Below are positions 17,608-28,071 of a DNA stretch of 64,000 nucleotides, piece after piece; position 1 is the first letter of the stretch; each line of letters begins with the position of its first letter. A model generated the notes under the pieces. The model saw nothing but the letters and a program-made list of their open reading frames with translations, did no database searches and was not told the DNA's origin. The DNA comes from Methylibium sp. (GTDB lineage Bacteria > Pseudomonadota > Gammaproteobacteria > Burkholderiales > Burkholderiaceae_C): positions 62,001 to 126,000 of the forward strand of contig PNNH01000067.1 of assembly GCA_013824165.1 (NCBI GenBank), given 5' to 3'. Made by a program: the position numbers and the translations under genes.

Positions 17608-17611
17608 TATG
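17596..17611. promoter_or_regulatory. Palindrome containing the start codons of two divergent genes
   Basis: CATAATG-TT-CATTATG is a perfect 7-bp inverted repeat. Its arms supply start codons in both directions: ATG 17607 or 17598 leftward, ATG 17609 or 17600 rightward. There is no room for a separate leader. Each gene's promoter must lie within the coding part of the other gene or the mRNAs are nearly leaderless. An operator function is possible. Confidence 0.45.
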
Positions 17612-18715
17612 AAATACGTGCTCGCTTTGCTCGTGGGTGTGCTGGCCTTGCTCTCTTCGGCGCAGGCGGCCGGCTACCGGATCGAGACCGTCGCCACGGG
17701 GCTGGTGCATCCCTGGTCGCTGGCCTTTCTGCCCGGTGGCGCCCTGCTGGTGACCGAGCGGCCGGGCCGGCTGCGCCTGATCGAGCCCGGGCCTGATGGC
17801 CGACTGCAACTGCGCGCCGAGCCCGTGGCGGGTGTGCCGCCGGTGCTGGCGCGGGGGCAGGCCGGTCTGTTCGATGTGGTGCCGGACCCGGACTTTGCGA
17901 ACAACCGCCGCGTGCTGCTGTCGTTTGCGCATGGCACGCCCGAGGCCAACCATCTGCGCGTGATCAGTGCCCGCTTCGATGGCCGTCAGCTGCAGCAGGT
18001 GGAAGCAATCTTCACCTCGCAGCCTGCCAAGTCAGACACGCAGCATTTCGGCGGCCGCATGGCCTGGCTGCCGGACGGAAGCCTGCTGTTCGGCATGGGC
18101 GACGGCAATCTGGAGCGCACCGATGCGCAGCGCCTGCACACCCATCTGGGCAAGCTGATGCGGATCAAGCCCGATGGCAGTGTGCCGGCGGATAACCCGT
18201 TCGTGAAGCGCCCCGAGGCCCGGCCCGAGATCTACACCATCGGGCATCGCAATCCGCAGGGCATGGTGGTGGTGGACGGTGTGCCGTACGCACACGAGCA
18301 TGGCGCGCGTGGCGGCGATGAGCTCAACCGCATCCAGCCCGGCGCCAACTACGGATGGCCCGTCACCACCGGCGGTGTCGACTACACCTACGCGCGCATC
18401 ACGCCTTACCTCAGCCGGCCCGGCATGCAGCCGCCCTTGGTGGAATGGACGCCCTCGATCGCCCCGGCCGGCATGGCCTGGTACGACGGCGCCTTGTTCC
18501 CCGCCTGGCGCGGCAGCCTGCTGGTCTCGGCGCTGGTGGAGCGCAGCGTGCGCCGCGTGCCGATGATCAATGGCGTGCCGGGGCCGCAAGAGCTGCTGTT
18601 CCAGGAACTGGGCGAGCGCCTGCGCGACGTGCGCGCCGGGCCTGACGGCGCGATCTATCTGCTGACGGACAGCCCCGAGGGGCGCGTGCTGCGGGTGGTG
18701 CCAGCGGCGCCCTGA
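17609..18715 (+). CDS. PQQ-dependent aldose sugar dehydrogenase (YliI/Asd-like)
   Basis: 368 aa. Signal peptide MKYVLALLVGVLALLSSAQA is followed by a six-bladed beta-propeller of the GSDH/sorbosone dehydrogenase family. Signatures are TGLVHPWSLAFLPGGALLVTERPGRL, LLSFAHGTPEANHLRV, GMGDGNLERTDAQRLHTHLGKLMRI, YTIGHRNPQGMVV and GDELNRIQPGANYGWP. The family oxidises aldoses in the periplasm using PQQ. Substrate here is unknown, and no PQQ biosynthesis genes lie in the window. Confidence 0.88.
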   Translation: MKYVLALLVGVLALLSSAQAAGYRIETVATGLVHPWSLAFLPGGALLVTERPGRLRLIEPGPDGRLQLRAEPVAGVPPVLARGQAGLFDVVPDPDFANNRRVLLSFAHGTPEANHLRVISARFDGRQLQQVEAIFTSQPAKSDTQHFGGRMAWLPDGSLLFGMGDGNLERTDAQRLHTHLGKLMRIKPDGSVPADNPFVKRPEARPEIYTIGHRNPQGMVVVDGVPYAHEHGARGGDELNRIQPGANYGWPVTTGGVDYTYARITPYLSRPGMQPPLVEWTPSIAPAGMAWYDGALFPAWRGSLLVSALVERSVRRVPMINGVPGPQELLFQELGERLRDVRAGPDGAIYLLTDSPEGRVLRVVPAAP

Positions 18716-18727
18716 GCAGCGCGGCCC

Positions 18728-19759
18728 TCAGCGCGCCGCCGCCAGCCGGGCCGCCACAGCGGCGTTGAACTGGCCGAGGCCTTCGATCAGGCGGCGCTTG
18801 TACTGTTCGGGCTCGGCGCTCACCTCATATTCCACCGTCTCGTGGCCGCCGCCGACGCCAGCCGCAAAGCGCAGCAGCGCGCCGGCCACATTGGCGGTCT
18901 TGGTGGCGCTGCTGGTGGCTTCGCGCGTGCCGTTGAATGTGTCTTCGGGCAGCAGCAGCGGGCGGGCCAGCTGCAGCGTGGCGCCTTGCGTGGCCGGGGT
19001 CATGAAGCGCACTTGAGCGCCGGCAGCGATGGAGGGCTGGGCCTTGCCCGACACCTCGGCCTTGCCGCTCATGCGCTGCAGTAGGCCGCGCTTGGCGCCA
19101 ACCTGCGAGAAGTCCACCGCCAGATGCAGCTGCAGCACGGTGGCGTCCAGGCCGCGCGCCATCTCCTGAGTGTCGAAACCGCCGCTGATCGCCGAGCTCA
19201 CGGCGCTGAAGGTCTGCAGGGTCTTGAGCGCGCCGCCGAGGGCGCCGCCGTCGCTGCGCTGGCCCACCGTGCCCAGGGGCATCACCAGCATGCCGGCAGG
19301 CGCCATCGCCAGGCCGGCGCCGGTGGCGTGGCCGCTGGGCTTGCCCTGGGTCTGCATCTTGGAAAAAGCCGGATGAGCCCGCATCGTCTCTGCGCCCACC
19401 ACGTCGAAGCCGGCGGCCTGCAGCGTGGCCAGCAGCTGGGCATAGGCAGCGTCGGTGATGGCCTGGAACTCGGCTGGCCCCACGCCTTCGAGCCGCCATT
19501 GCTGCGCCACCGAGGCTTTGCCTGCGCTGCTGCCGGCGGCATTGCCCTGCAGGAACTCGATGCTGAACTCTGGCACTACGATGCGGCGCACGCCCTTGAA
19601 CGCTGCGCTGTTGCTCCAATCGAGCGTGCTGTCTGCGCCTGCCGTCAGCTCGGTGCCGGGCTGCAGCGCAAAGGGCTCGGGGGCATCCTTGGCCTGGGCG
19701 GCGGCCGAGATCAGCAGGCAGGCGGCAGCCAGGGCGAAGCGGGTGGAGAAGGCAGGCAT
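18728..19759 (-). CDS. Exported hypothetical protein
   Basis: A 343-aa protein with a signal peptide (TRFALAAACLLISAAAQA). The start at 19759 is supported by AGAGGA 8 nt upstream; the frame is open further up. The mature part is rich in Ala, Gly and Gln and has two blocks: one near residues 60-130 (RRIVVPEFSIEFLQ, FQAITDAAYAQLLATLQAAGFDVVG) and a C-terminal helix. The first block is reminiscent of lipoproteins that gather numbered alleles of surface polysaccharide export, but I do not recognise the family. Function unknown. Confidence 0.7.
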   Translation of the reverse strand: MPAFSTRFALAAACLLISAAAQAKDAPEPFALQPGTELTAGADSTLDWSNSAAFKGVRRIVVPEFSIEFLQGNAAGSSAGKASVAQQWRLEGVGPAEFQAITDAAYAQLLATLQAAGFDVVGAETMRAHPAFSKMQTQGKPSGHATGAGLAMAPAGMLVMPLGTVGQRSDGGALGGALKTLQTFSAVSSAISGGFDTQEMARGLDATVLQLHLAVDFSQVGAKRGLLQRMSGKAEVSGKAQPSIAAGAQVRFMTPATQGATLQLARPLLLPEDTFNGTREATSSATKTANVAGALLRFAAGVGGGHETVEYEVSAEPEQYKRRLIEGLGQFNAAVAARLAAAR

Positions 19760-19873
19760 GGCAGTGTTCCTCTGGGCGGGGTGGGGTGTCTCTTGCTTGC
19801 TTTTTTGTTTACGCAGCAAGCACCGCCACAAAGGCTCACGCACCCGGGGCAAACACAGCCCCAGCTTGGCCCC

Positions 19874-20101
19874 TCAGGGTTGGCCCTTGCGCCACTGCCG
19901 CCACAGCTTGATCAGCACCACCAGCAGCGGCGTGGCATGCATCAACAAATCGAAGATGTCGAGCGGGCGCACCAGCGTGCCCTGGCTCAGCATGCGCAGC
20001 TTCTCCACCAGATGGGGTTCGGGCGTGATCGGGGCAATGGCCAGCCAGGCGGCCAGCAGCAGCAACCAGGTCCACGGCAGGCGGTCGATCCAGTTCAGCA
20101 T
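19874..20101 (-). CDS. Small inner-membrane protein (75 aa)
   Basis: 75 aa with two hydrophobic helices (LPWTWLLLLAAWLAIAPI; IFDLLMHATPLLVVLIKLW) around a conserved-looking loop HLVEKLRMLSQGTLVRPLDIFDLL. Similar short proteins are found in proteobacteria, sometimes labelled RND-associated, but function is not established. ATG 20101 is preferred over the longer open frame. Confidence 0.6.
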   Translation of the reverse strand: MLNWIDRLPWTWLLLLAAWLAIAPITPEPHLVEKLRMLSQGTLVRPLDIFDLLMHATPLLVVLIKLWRQWRKGQP

Positions 20102-20249
20102 GGCTGGGCAAGCGCAAGGTGGCAGAGGCGGTTCAGGCGGGCGGCCTGTCGGGCGCAAGTGGTTTTGATCGGCATGGGCGTTTCCGGGTCAGCTTGTCTT
20201 GGGGCAGATGCGCAAAATGTCTAGGGGCGGTCACTGCGAAGTCTCTTCT

Positions 20250-21350
20250 TCAGAGGGAGACGCTTTCCCCTCGCAGGCGGGCCCGCAGGGCGGTCGGCGT
20301 GAGGCCGAACCAGCGCCTGACGGTGCGGCTGAAGTTGGAAGTGTCCTCGAAGCCCAGCGCTGCGGCGATATGTTCAACTGAGTCCTTGCCTTGGCGCAGC
20401 GCGCGCAAGGCCTGTTCTTGGCGCACGCCGTCCAGCACTGCTTGATAGCTGCCGCCTTCCAGGCGCAGGTGCCGGATCAAAGTCCGCACCGACACATGGC
20501 AGTGCGCGGCCGCCTCGGCCACGCCGGCGAAGGGCTCGCCCGGCGCGCGCTGCAGCAGCAGCCGCTGCACCCGCAAGGTCCAGGGCCCCGGCACGCCACG
20601 CGCCTGCGCCAGCTCGCGTTCACAATCCTGCCGAGCCGCCTCGTAGGCGCGTGGATCGGCCGTCAGGCAGGGCAGGTTCAGCATCGCCGGCGTCAGATGA
20701 AAGGCCAGCATCGGCGCGTCAAAGCTGAGCGGGCCGTCGAACTGCTGGCGCAGCTGCGCCAGCCAGCGTGGGTCCGCGGATTGAGCGAAAGGCAGCTCGA
20801 TGCGCAAGCCCGGCACGCGATGCCCCACCACCGATTCCATCAGGCGCAGTGCCGTGCCCAGCACCATCTCCAGCACAAAGCCGCGCGCCTGGCCGAGATC
20901 GCAGCACTCATGTACTCGCAGCACGGCCTGCGCTGCGTCTTCCTGCAGCTCGAAGCGCAGCAAGCCGTTGCGCAGGCTGGCGAATCGAGCCACCGTCTCC
21001 AAAGCCTGGCGCAGATCGCGGCTCGCCACCATCGAATACCCCAGCGCGCCATGGGCTGAGATCTGCGCCATCTGGCCCAGGTCCAGACCCAGCGCCGGCC
21101 GCTCGCTGGCCGCCAGCGCCGCCAGCACCAGCTGATGCACGACGGCGAAGTCCAGCATCTGCTCCCGCACCGCCAATTCGTTCCAGCTCAGGCCAGCCGC
21201 CGCCAGGCTGTGCTCCACATCAGCCCCCAGGTTGCGCAACAACATGCACAGCAGGCGCGCATAGGTGGGGTGAACCTTGGCCGCCGTCACGCGCAGTGCT
21301 GCCTCAGGGGCTGTGTCGGCTGGCGTGGGAGGTCGTTGGGAGGATGGCAT
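20250..21350 (-). CDS. AraC-family regulator (ArabR_bd N-terminal domain), divergent to alkB
   Basis: 366 aa. The N-terminal ligand-binding domain is of the OruR/ArgR-type AraC class (LGADVEHSLAAAGLSWNEL..ISAHGALGYSMVASRDLRQALETVARFASLRN). The C-terminal double HTH is SVRTLIRHLRLEGGSYQAVLDGVRQEQALRAL..AAALGFEDTSNFSRTVRRWFGLTPTALR. Its start is 93 bp from alkB on the opposite strand. AlkR of Acinetobacter is also an AraC-type activator of an alkane hydroxylase, so control of alkB by alkanes is a reasonable inference. Confidence 0.88.
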   Translation of the reverse strand: MPSSQRPPTPADTAPEAALRVTAAKVHPTYARLLCMLLRNLGADVEHSLAAAGLSWNELAVREQMLDFAVVHQLVLAALAASERPALGLDLGQMAQISAHGALGYSMVASRDLRQALETVARFASLRNGLLRFELQEDAAQAVLRVHECCDLGQARGFVLEMVLGTALRLMESVVGHRVPGLRIELPFAQSADPRWLAQLRQQFDGPLSFDAPMLAFHLTPAMLNLPCLTADPRAYEAARQDCERELAQARGVPGPWTLRVQRLLLQRAPGEPFAGVAEAAAHCHVSVRTLIRHLRLEGGSYQAVLDGVRQEQALRALRQGKDSVEHIAAALGFEDTSNFSRTVRRWFGLTPTALRARLRGESVSL

Positions 21351-21443
21351 TGCTTGTCACTTTATGACGATAGCTTGCCACTTGCCTCGGTGTTTGCGCG
21401 CAGCCGGTGCGCCCAGACTGCGGCAAACATAAGGAGACAAGCC

Positions 21444-22652
21444 ATGAGCCTCGCGATGCCATCGCCCGAGACCAAGCCGCCCGAGCAGGTGGTGCCCTAC
21501 CGCGACCGCAAGCGCTACGCCTGGCTGCTGAGCTTGCTGGTGCCAGCCTCGGTGACCCTCGGCCCCGCGCTGCTGATCTGGAGCGGCGACCCGCGGCTGC
21601 TGTGGCTGCCGGTGGCCTTTCTCTACGGCTTCGTGCCCTTGCTGGACTGGCTGCTAGGCACCGATCGCAGCAACCCGCCCGAATCCGCCGTGCCGGCGCT
21701 GGATGCAGACCGCTATTACCGCCGCATCACCTATGCCCTGGTGCCCATCCTCTGGCTGGCCTTCATCTTCTGCGTCTGGTTCGTGTCCGCGTACCCGCTG
21801 CCCTGGCATGGCATGCTGGCGATGGTGATCATCACCGGCTCGGTCGGCGGCTTCTGCATCAACCTGGGCCATGAACTGGGCCACAAGCAGACGGCGCTGG
21901 AACGCTGGCTTGCCAAGCTGGTGCTGGCTACCACCGCTTACGGCCACTTCTACATCGAGCACAACCGCGGCCATCACCGCGATGTCGCCACGCCGCTGGA
22001 CCCGGCATCCTCACGCATGGGCGAGTCGATCTATCGCTTCGTGCTGCGTGAGATGCCGGGCGCCTTCCGGCGCGCCTGGGGACTTGAACGTGCGCGCTTG
22101 CAGAAGGCGGGCCTGCCCGTCTGGTCGCTGAAGAATGAGATCCTTCAGCCAGCGCTGATCACGCTGGCGCTGTGGGGCGGCCTGATGATCTGGCTCGGGC
22201 CGCAGGTGCTGCCCTTCATCCTGGCGACCGCCTTCTGGGCCAATTTCCAGCTCAGTTCGGCCAACTACATCGAGCACTACGGCTTGCTGCGCCAGCAGTT
22301 GCCCAATGGCCGCTACGAGCCCTGCCAGCCGCACCATTCCTGGAACAGCAACCACATCTTCTCCAACTGGGCGGTGTTCCATCTGCAGCGCCACTCGGAC
22401 CACCATGCACACCCGCTCCGGCGCTACCAGTCGCTGCGCCACTTTGAGAACCTGCCGCAGCTGCCCAGTGGCTATTTCGGCATGTTTACCATCGCCTATA
22501 TCCCGCCCTTGTGGTTCAAGCTGATGGATGAGCGCCTGCTGGCCGTGGTCGGGCGCGACCCGCAGCGCATCAACTTCCAGGCCAGCCAGCGCGAGCGCCT
22601 GATGGCCAAGCACCGGCTGGGCCATCAGGTGCGCGCTCAGTCGGCAAAGTAG
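21444..22652 (+). CDS. alkB: Alkane 1-monooxygenase
   Basis: Integral-membrane di-iron hydroxylase that oxidises alkane termini with electrons from rubredoxin. Length is 402 aa. Six hydrophobic helices and the histidine boxes HELGHK, EHNRGHHRD and LQRHSDHHAHP are visible, plus the NYIEHYGL motif of true AlkB enzymes. AAGGAGA lies 6 nt before the ATG. There is no rubredoxin or rubredoxin reductase gene within this window, so electrons must come from elsewhere. The last 16 bp overlap the convergent ACP gene. Confidence 0.95.
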   Translation: MSLAMPSPETKPPEQVVPYRDRKRYAWLLSLLVPASVTLGPALLIWSGDPRLLWLPVAFLYGFVPLLDWLLGTDRSNPPESAVPALDADRYYRRITYALVPILWLAFIFCVWFVSAYPLPWHGMLAMVIITGSVGGFCINLGHELGHKQTALERWLAKLVLATTAYGHFYIEHNRGHHRDVATPLDPASSRMGESIYRFVLREMPGAFRRAWGLERARLQKAGLPVWSLKNEILQPALITLALWGGLMIWLGPQVLPFILATAFWANFQLSSANYIEHYGLLRQQLPNGRYEPCQPHHSWNSNHIFSNWAVFHLQRHSDHHAHPLRRYQSLRHFENLPQLPSGYFGMFTIAYIPPLWFKLMDERLLAVVGRDPQRINFQASQRERLMAKHRLGHQVRAQSAK

Positions 22653-22873
22653 GCCAGCAGGCCCCGGCGCGTGGCCAGCCGGGGTGCATCGGCATCCGGG
22701 ATCTCGCGGCCGCTCTTCTGATGCAGGCCGATCACGAAGTTCATGAAGTCCATCGAGTCGAGGTCCAGCGCCTCGCGCAGGTCTTCGTTGTCGCCCACCG
22801 TGGCCAGATCGGCCTCGGGCGCGATGCCGGCCAGCACTTCGGCGGCCATGGCAAGGATGTCAGCAGGGCTCAT
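22637..22873 (-). CDS. Acyl carrier protein-like protein
   Basis: 78 aa. The phosphopantetheine site is the Ser of REALDLDSMDFMNFVIGL (about residue 38), in the usual acidic helical context. GGAGA lies upstream of ATG 22873. It is last in the acs-E1alpha-E1beta-E2-ACP operon, 16 bp after E2. A carrier protein in a 2-oxoacid dehydrogenase operon is unusual and suggests that the acyl group made is used on a carrier rather than only as CoA ester (inference). Confidence 0.85.
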   Translation of the reverse strand: MSPADILAMAAEVLAGIAPEADLATVGDNEDLREALDLDSMDFMNFVIGLHQKSGREIPDADAPRLATRRGLLAYFAD

Positions 22874-22889
22874 CAGTGGGTCTCCGGAA

Positions 22890-24089
22890 TCAAAGGGAAT
22901 CAGGCGCCTGTAGCGCCTCATCGATCAGGGCCAGGGCCTGGCCGCCCAGATGGCCGTCGCTGGCGCGGTGGTCTGCAGCCAGGCTGAGGTTCAGCAGCGG
23001 GCGCGCCAGTACCTGGCCGTCCACCACCCAGGGGCGCAGCAGAACGCGGCCGAAGCCGATGATGGCCACCTGCGGCGGGTAGATCACGCCCAGCACGCTC
23101 TCCGCGCCGCGCTCCCCCAGGCTGGTGACGGTGATGGTCGGGTCGCTCAGCTCCGAGCTGCGCAGGCCGCCGCTGCGCGCGCGTTGCACCAGATCGCGCA
23201 GCGCCGTCATCAGCTCGGCCAGGCTCAGACGGTCGGCGTTGTGGATGGCCGGCGCCACCAGGCCGCCGCCGCGCAAGGCAATGGCCCAGCCGATGTGAAC
23301 GCCTGGCCCGGGGCGGAATCCCGCCCCCTCGTAGAAGCCGTTGAGCTGCGGCCAGCGCCGCAGCGCCAGCGCCACCGCCTTCAGCAGCAGCACGGCGGGC
23401 AGCAGGCGCTGCTCAGGCGGCTGACCGGCGTTGTAACGCTCAAGCCAGGCCTGTGCCGCCGTGAAGTCCACCGTGGTCGACAGGTAGTAGTGCGGGATCT
23501 CGCGCTTGGAGCGGCTCATCGCCGCCGCAATCGCCTGGCGCATCTGCGCCGGGTCGAAGCCGGCGCGTGTTGCGCGCGGCGCAGGCGCCGCCAGCGCGGC
23601 CGCCTCGACATCCGCCAGCGTCACCGCGCCGTCGGCGCCATGTCCGGCCAGCGTGTCAGGCACCAGGCCGAGCTCGCGCGCCCGCCGCCGCGCGGCCGGG
23701 CTGATGCGTTTGCGCGCCTCGGATGCAGGCGGCGGCGCAGCAGGGGGAACCGGACGCTCAACGGCGGCGGAAGGTGCGGCCTTCAGTGGCGCAGCCGTGG
23801 GCGTTGAAGCAGGCGCTGAAGCGGGCGGGGCAGCAGGACGGGTGGCGTCCATGCCGGCCGCGCCGCGAACGCGCGCCAGCACCGCGCCCACCGGCAGCGC
23901 GGTGTCCAGCGGCACCAGGGCCTCGATCACGCCGTCCAGAAAGCACTCGACGTCTATGGCGCCCTTGTGCGTTTCCACGACGGCCACCACATCGCCCGAC
24001 TTGATGCGGTCGCCGGCCTGCACCAGCCATTGCACCACCTTGCCGGTCTCCATATCGGCGCCCAGCGCGGGCATCAGGAAGTCAGCCAT
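22890..24089 (-). CDS. 2-oxoacid dehydrogenase E2 (dihydrolipoyl acyltransferase)
   Basis: 399 aa. An N-terminal lipoyl domain carries the lipoylated Lys in VVETHKGAIDVE. An Ala/Pro-rich linker leads to the peripheral subunit-binding domain (KRISPAARRRARELGLVPDTLAGHGADGAVTLADVE) and the catalytic domain with HRASDG near the C terminus (the HxxxDG motif). It transfers the acyl group from E1 to CoA. No E3 gene is in the operon, so it must share one. The linker is low-complexity. Confidence 0.9.
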   Translation of the reverse strand: MADFLMPALGADMETGKVVQWLVQAGDRIKSGDVVAVVETHKGAIDVECFLDGVIEALVPLDTALPVGAVLARVRGAAGMDATRPAAPPASAPASTPTAAPLKAAPSAAVERPVPPAAPPPASEARKRISPAARRRARELGLVPDTLAGHGADGAVTLADVEAAALAAPAPRATRAGFDPAQMRQAIAAAMSRSKREIPHYYLSTTVDFTAAQAWLERYNAGQPPEQRLLPAVLLLKAVALALRRWPQLNGFYEGAGFRPGPGVHIGWAIALRGGGLVAPAIHNADRLSLAELMTALRDLVQRARSGGLRSSELSDPTITVTSLGERGAESVLGVIYPPQVAIIGFGRVLLRPWVVDGQVLARPLLNLSLAADHRASDGHLGGQALALIDEALQAPDSL

Positions 24090-24095
24090 CGCGCT

Positions 24096-25088
24096 TCAGC
24101 CCCGGCCTGGCAGCAGCGCGCGTGCGGCGGCCACGATGTCGTCGACACGCGGCAGCGCTGCTTCTTCCATATGGGCGGCATAGGGCACCGGCACCTCGCG
24201 GCTGCACACGCGCCGGATTGGCGCGTCCAGCTCGTACAGCGCATCCTCGGCCAGCCGGGCCGCGATCTCGGCCGAGATCGAGCCGCTCTTCCAGCCTTCA
24301 TCGACGATCACGACGCGCCGCGTGCGTGTGACGGATTCGATGATTGTCGGCAGGTCCAGCGGCCGCAGCACGCGCAGATCGATCACCTCAGCCTGGATGC
24401 CATCGCGCGCCAGCGCCTCGGCGGCAGCCAGGCATTTCGGCAGGCTGTTGCCATAGGTGATCAGGCTCAAGTCCCGCCCGGTGTGGCGCACTTTGGCATG
24501 CGCGATATCGACCGCCGTCACGGCTGGGTCCAGCTCGCTTTCGCCGTTGTAGAGCACCACATGCTCGAAGATCAGCACCGGGTTCGGGTCGGCCAGAGCG
24601 GCCGCCAGCATGAAACGCGCATCCTCCACCGTGGCCGGCGTCAGCACCTTCAGCCCTGGGATATGGGCGAACCAGCCTTCCAGGCTGTGCGAATGCTGCG
24701 CCGCCAGCTGGCGGCCGCCGCCGGTGGCCATGCGGATCACCAGCGGCACCGCGAACTGGCCGCCGGTCATGTGCGGCAGCGTGGCAGCGTTGTTCATGAT
24801 CTGGTCCAGCGCCAGCAGGCTGAAGTTGCAGGTCATGATCTCGACGATGGGCCGCAGGCCGGCCAGCGCCGCACCGATGCCGATGCCGGTGAAGGCGTTC
24901 TCGGCCAAGGGCGTGTCGACGATGCGCGCCGGGCCGAACTCCTCCAGCAGCCCCTTGGTGACCGCATAGCAGCCACCGTACTTGCCCACGTCCTCGCCCA
25001 TCACGAAGCAGCGCGGGTCGGCGATCAAGGCGTCGCGGATGGCCTGGCGGCAGGCCTCGCGGTAGCTGATGCGTAGCTGCGCGCTCAT
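24096..25088 (-). CDS. 2-oxoacid dehydrogenase E1 beta subunit
   Basis: 330 aa with the typical transketolase-like beta subunit: [74 protein letters not shown] and a C-terminal domain [11 protein letters not shown]. The ATG overlaps the E1 alpha stop by 4 bp (ATGA), so the two subunits are translated together. The acetoin or pyruvate dehydrogenase class is likely; substrate is not settled. Confidence 0.9.
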   Translation of the reverse strand: MSAQLRISYREACRQAIRDALIADPRCFVMGEDVGKYGGCYAVTKGLLEEFGPARIVDTPLAENAFTGIGIGAALAGLRPIVEIMTCNFSLLALDQIMNNAATLPHMTGGQFAVPLVIRMATGGGRQLAAQHSHSLEGWFAHIPGLKVLTPATVEDARFMLAAALADPNPVLIFEHVVLYNGESELDPAVTAVDIAHAKVRHTGRDLSLITYGNSLPKCLAAAEALARDGIQAEVIDLRVLRPLDLPTIIESVTRTRRVVIVDEGWKSGSISAEIAARLAEDALYELDAPIRRVCSREVPVPYAAHMEEAALPRVDDIVAAARALLPGRG

Positions 25089-26101
25089 GCGGCCACCCCG
25101 GCATCGTCCTGCACCACGCGGTCCATCAGCACGAAGCGCTCCAGCTCCTGCACCGGCTCCAGCGTGCCGGCCTCGGCGAAGGCCACCGCGCTGGCGATCT
25201 CGGCCGCCACCTCGGCCTCGATGGCAGCGGCCTCGGCGTCGCTGAGCTGGTGGTTGGCCACCATCCATGCGCGCAGCCGCTCCAGCGGGTCCAGCGGCTT
25301 CCAACCTTCCACCTCGCTGCGCGCCCGGTAGGCCTGGGTGTCGAACATCGAGTGCGCGCGGAAGCGGTAGGTGCGCGCTTCCAGGAAGAAGGGTCCTCCA
25401 CCGGCGCGGATCTGCGCCACCGCGCGCCGCGCCGCGGCTTCCATCTGCACCGGGTCCATGCCGTCAACGCGCTCGGCCGGCATGCGGTAGGCGCTGGCCT
25501 TGCGCCAGATTTCGGTCTCCACCTCGCTGTCTTCCAGCGGCACGCCCATCGCGTAGAGGTTGTTCTCGCAGACGAACAGCACCGGCAGCTTCCACAGCTC
25601 GGCCAGGTTCATGGTTTCGTGGAACACGCCTTCGCCGACCGCGCCTTCGCCAAAGAAGCAGGCGGTCACCGCGCCGCGGCCCAGGCGCTGGTCGGCCATC
25701 GCGATGCCGGCAGCCAGCGGCAGTCCGCCGCCGACGATGGCATTGCCGCCGAAGAAGCGCTGCGCGCGGCTGAACAAATGCATGGAGCCGCCGCGGCCGC
25801 GGCAGCAGCCTTCCAGCTTGCCCAGCATCTCTGCCATGAGTGGCGCCATCGGCACGCCATGCGCCAGCGCCTGGCCATGTTCGCGGTAGGTGGCCACCAC
25901 CGCATCGCGCGCCGGGTCCAGCGCACTGCACACGCCCACCGCCACCGCCTCTTCGCCGTCGTAGAGATGCAGAAAGCCGCGGATCTGCTGCGCCTGGTAG
26001 AGCTCCACGCACTTGGCCTCGAAGCGGCGGATGCGCAGCATCTGGCGCCACAGATGCTGCAGATGTGCGCGGTCGAGATGGATCTTGGTGTGCTCGGTCA
26101 T
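25085..26101 (-). CDS. 2-oxoacid dehydrogenase E1 alpha subunit
   Basis: 338 aa. The thiamine diphosphate motif GDG-N is represented by [63 protein letters not shown] at the N terminus and [22 protein letters not shown] are family hallmarks of PDH E1 alpha/AcoA. The phosphorylation-loop region ([14 protein letters not shown]) is kept. It lies 16 bp after the acyl-CoA synthetase gene. Confidence 0.9.
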   Translation of the reverse strand: MTEHTKIHLDRAHLQHLWRQMLRIRRFEAKCVELYQAQQIRGFLHLYDGEEAVAVGVCSALDPARDAVVATYREHGQALAHGVPMAPLMAEMLGKLEGCCRGRGGSMHLFSRAQRFFGGNAIVGGGLPLAAGIAMADQRLGRGAVTACFFGEGAVGEGVFHETMNLAELWKLPVLFVCENNLYAMGVPLEDSEVETEIWRKASAYRMPAERVDGMDPVQMEAAARRAVAQIRAGGGPFFLEARTYRFRAHSMFDTQAYRARSEVEGWKPLDPLERLRAWMVANHQLSDAEAAAIEAEVAAEIASAVAFAEAGTLEPVQELERFVLMDRVVQDDAGVAA

Positions 26102-26117
26102 GCTGCGCTCCCGCGGT

Positions 26118-27914
<1,797 letters not shown>

Positions 27915-28071
27915 CGAATCACCTCCCGCTGGGCATTGACGCCGGCCACCGCCCCGGGGCGGGCGGCGGCGAATGCTCCGCATGATGAGCACTCGCACCG
28001 AGGCTGTGTTGACCTCGGTCAAGCTTGCGTGCCGGCCTCAGGGTGTGCCCCAAGTGCCGCGCTGGGCCTCG

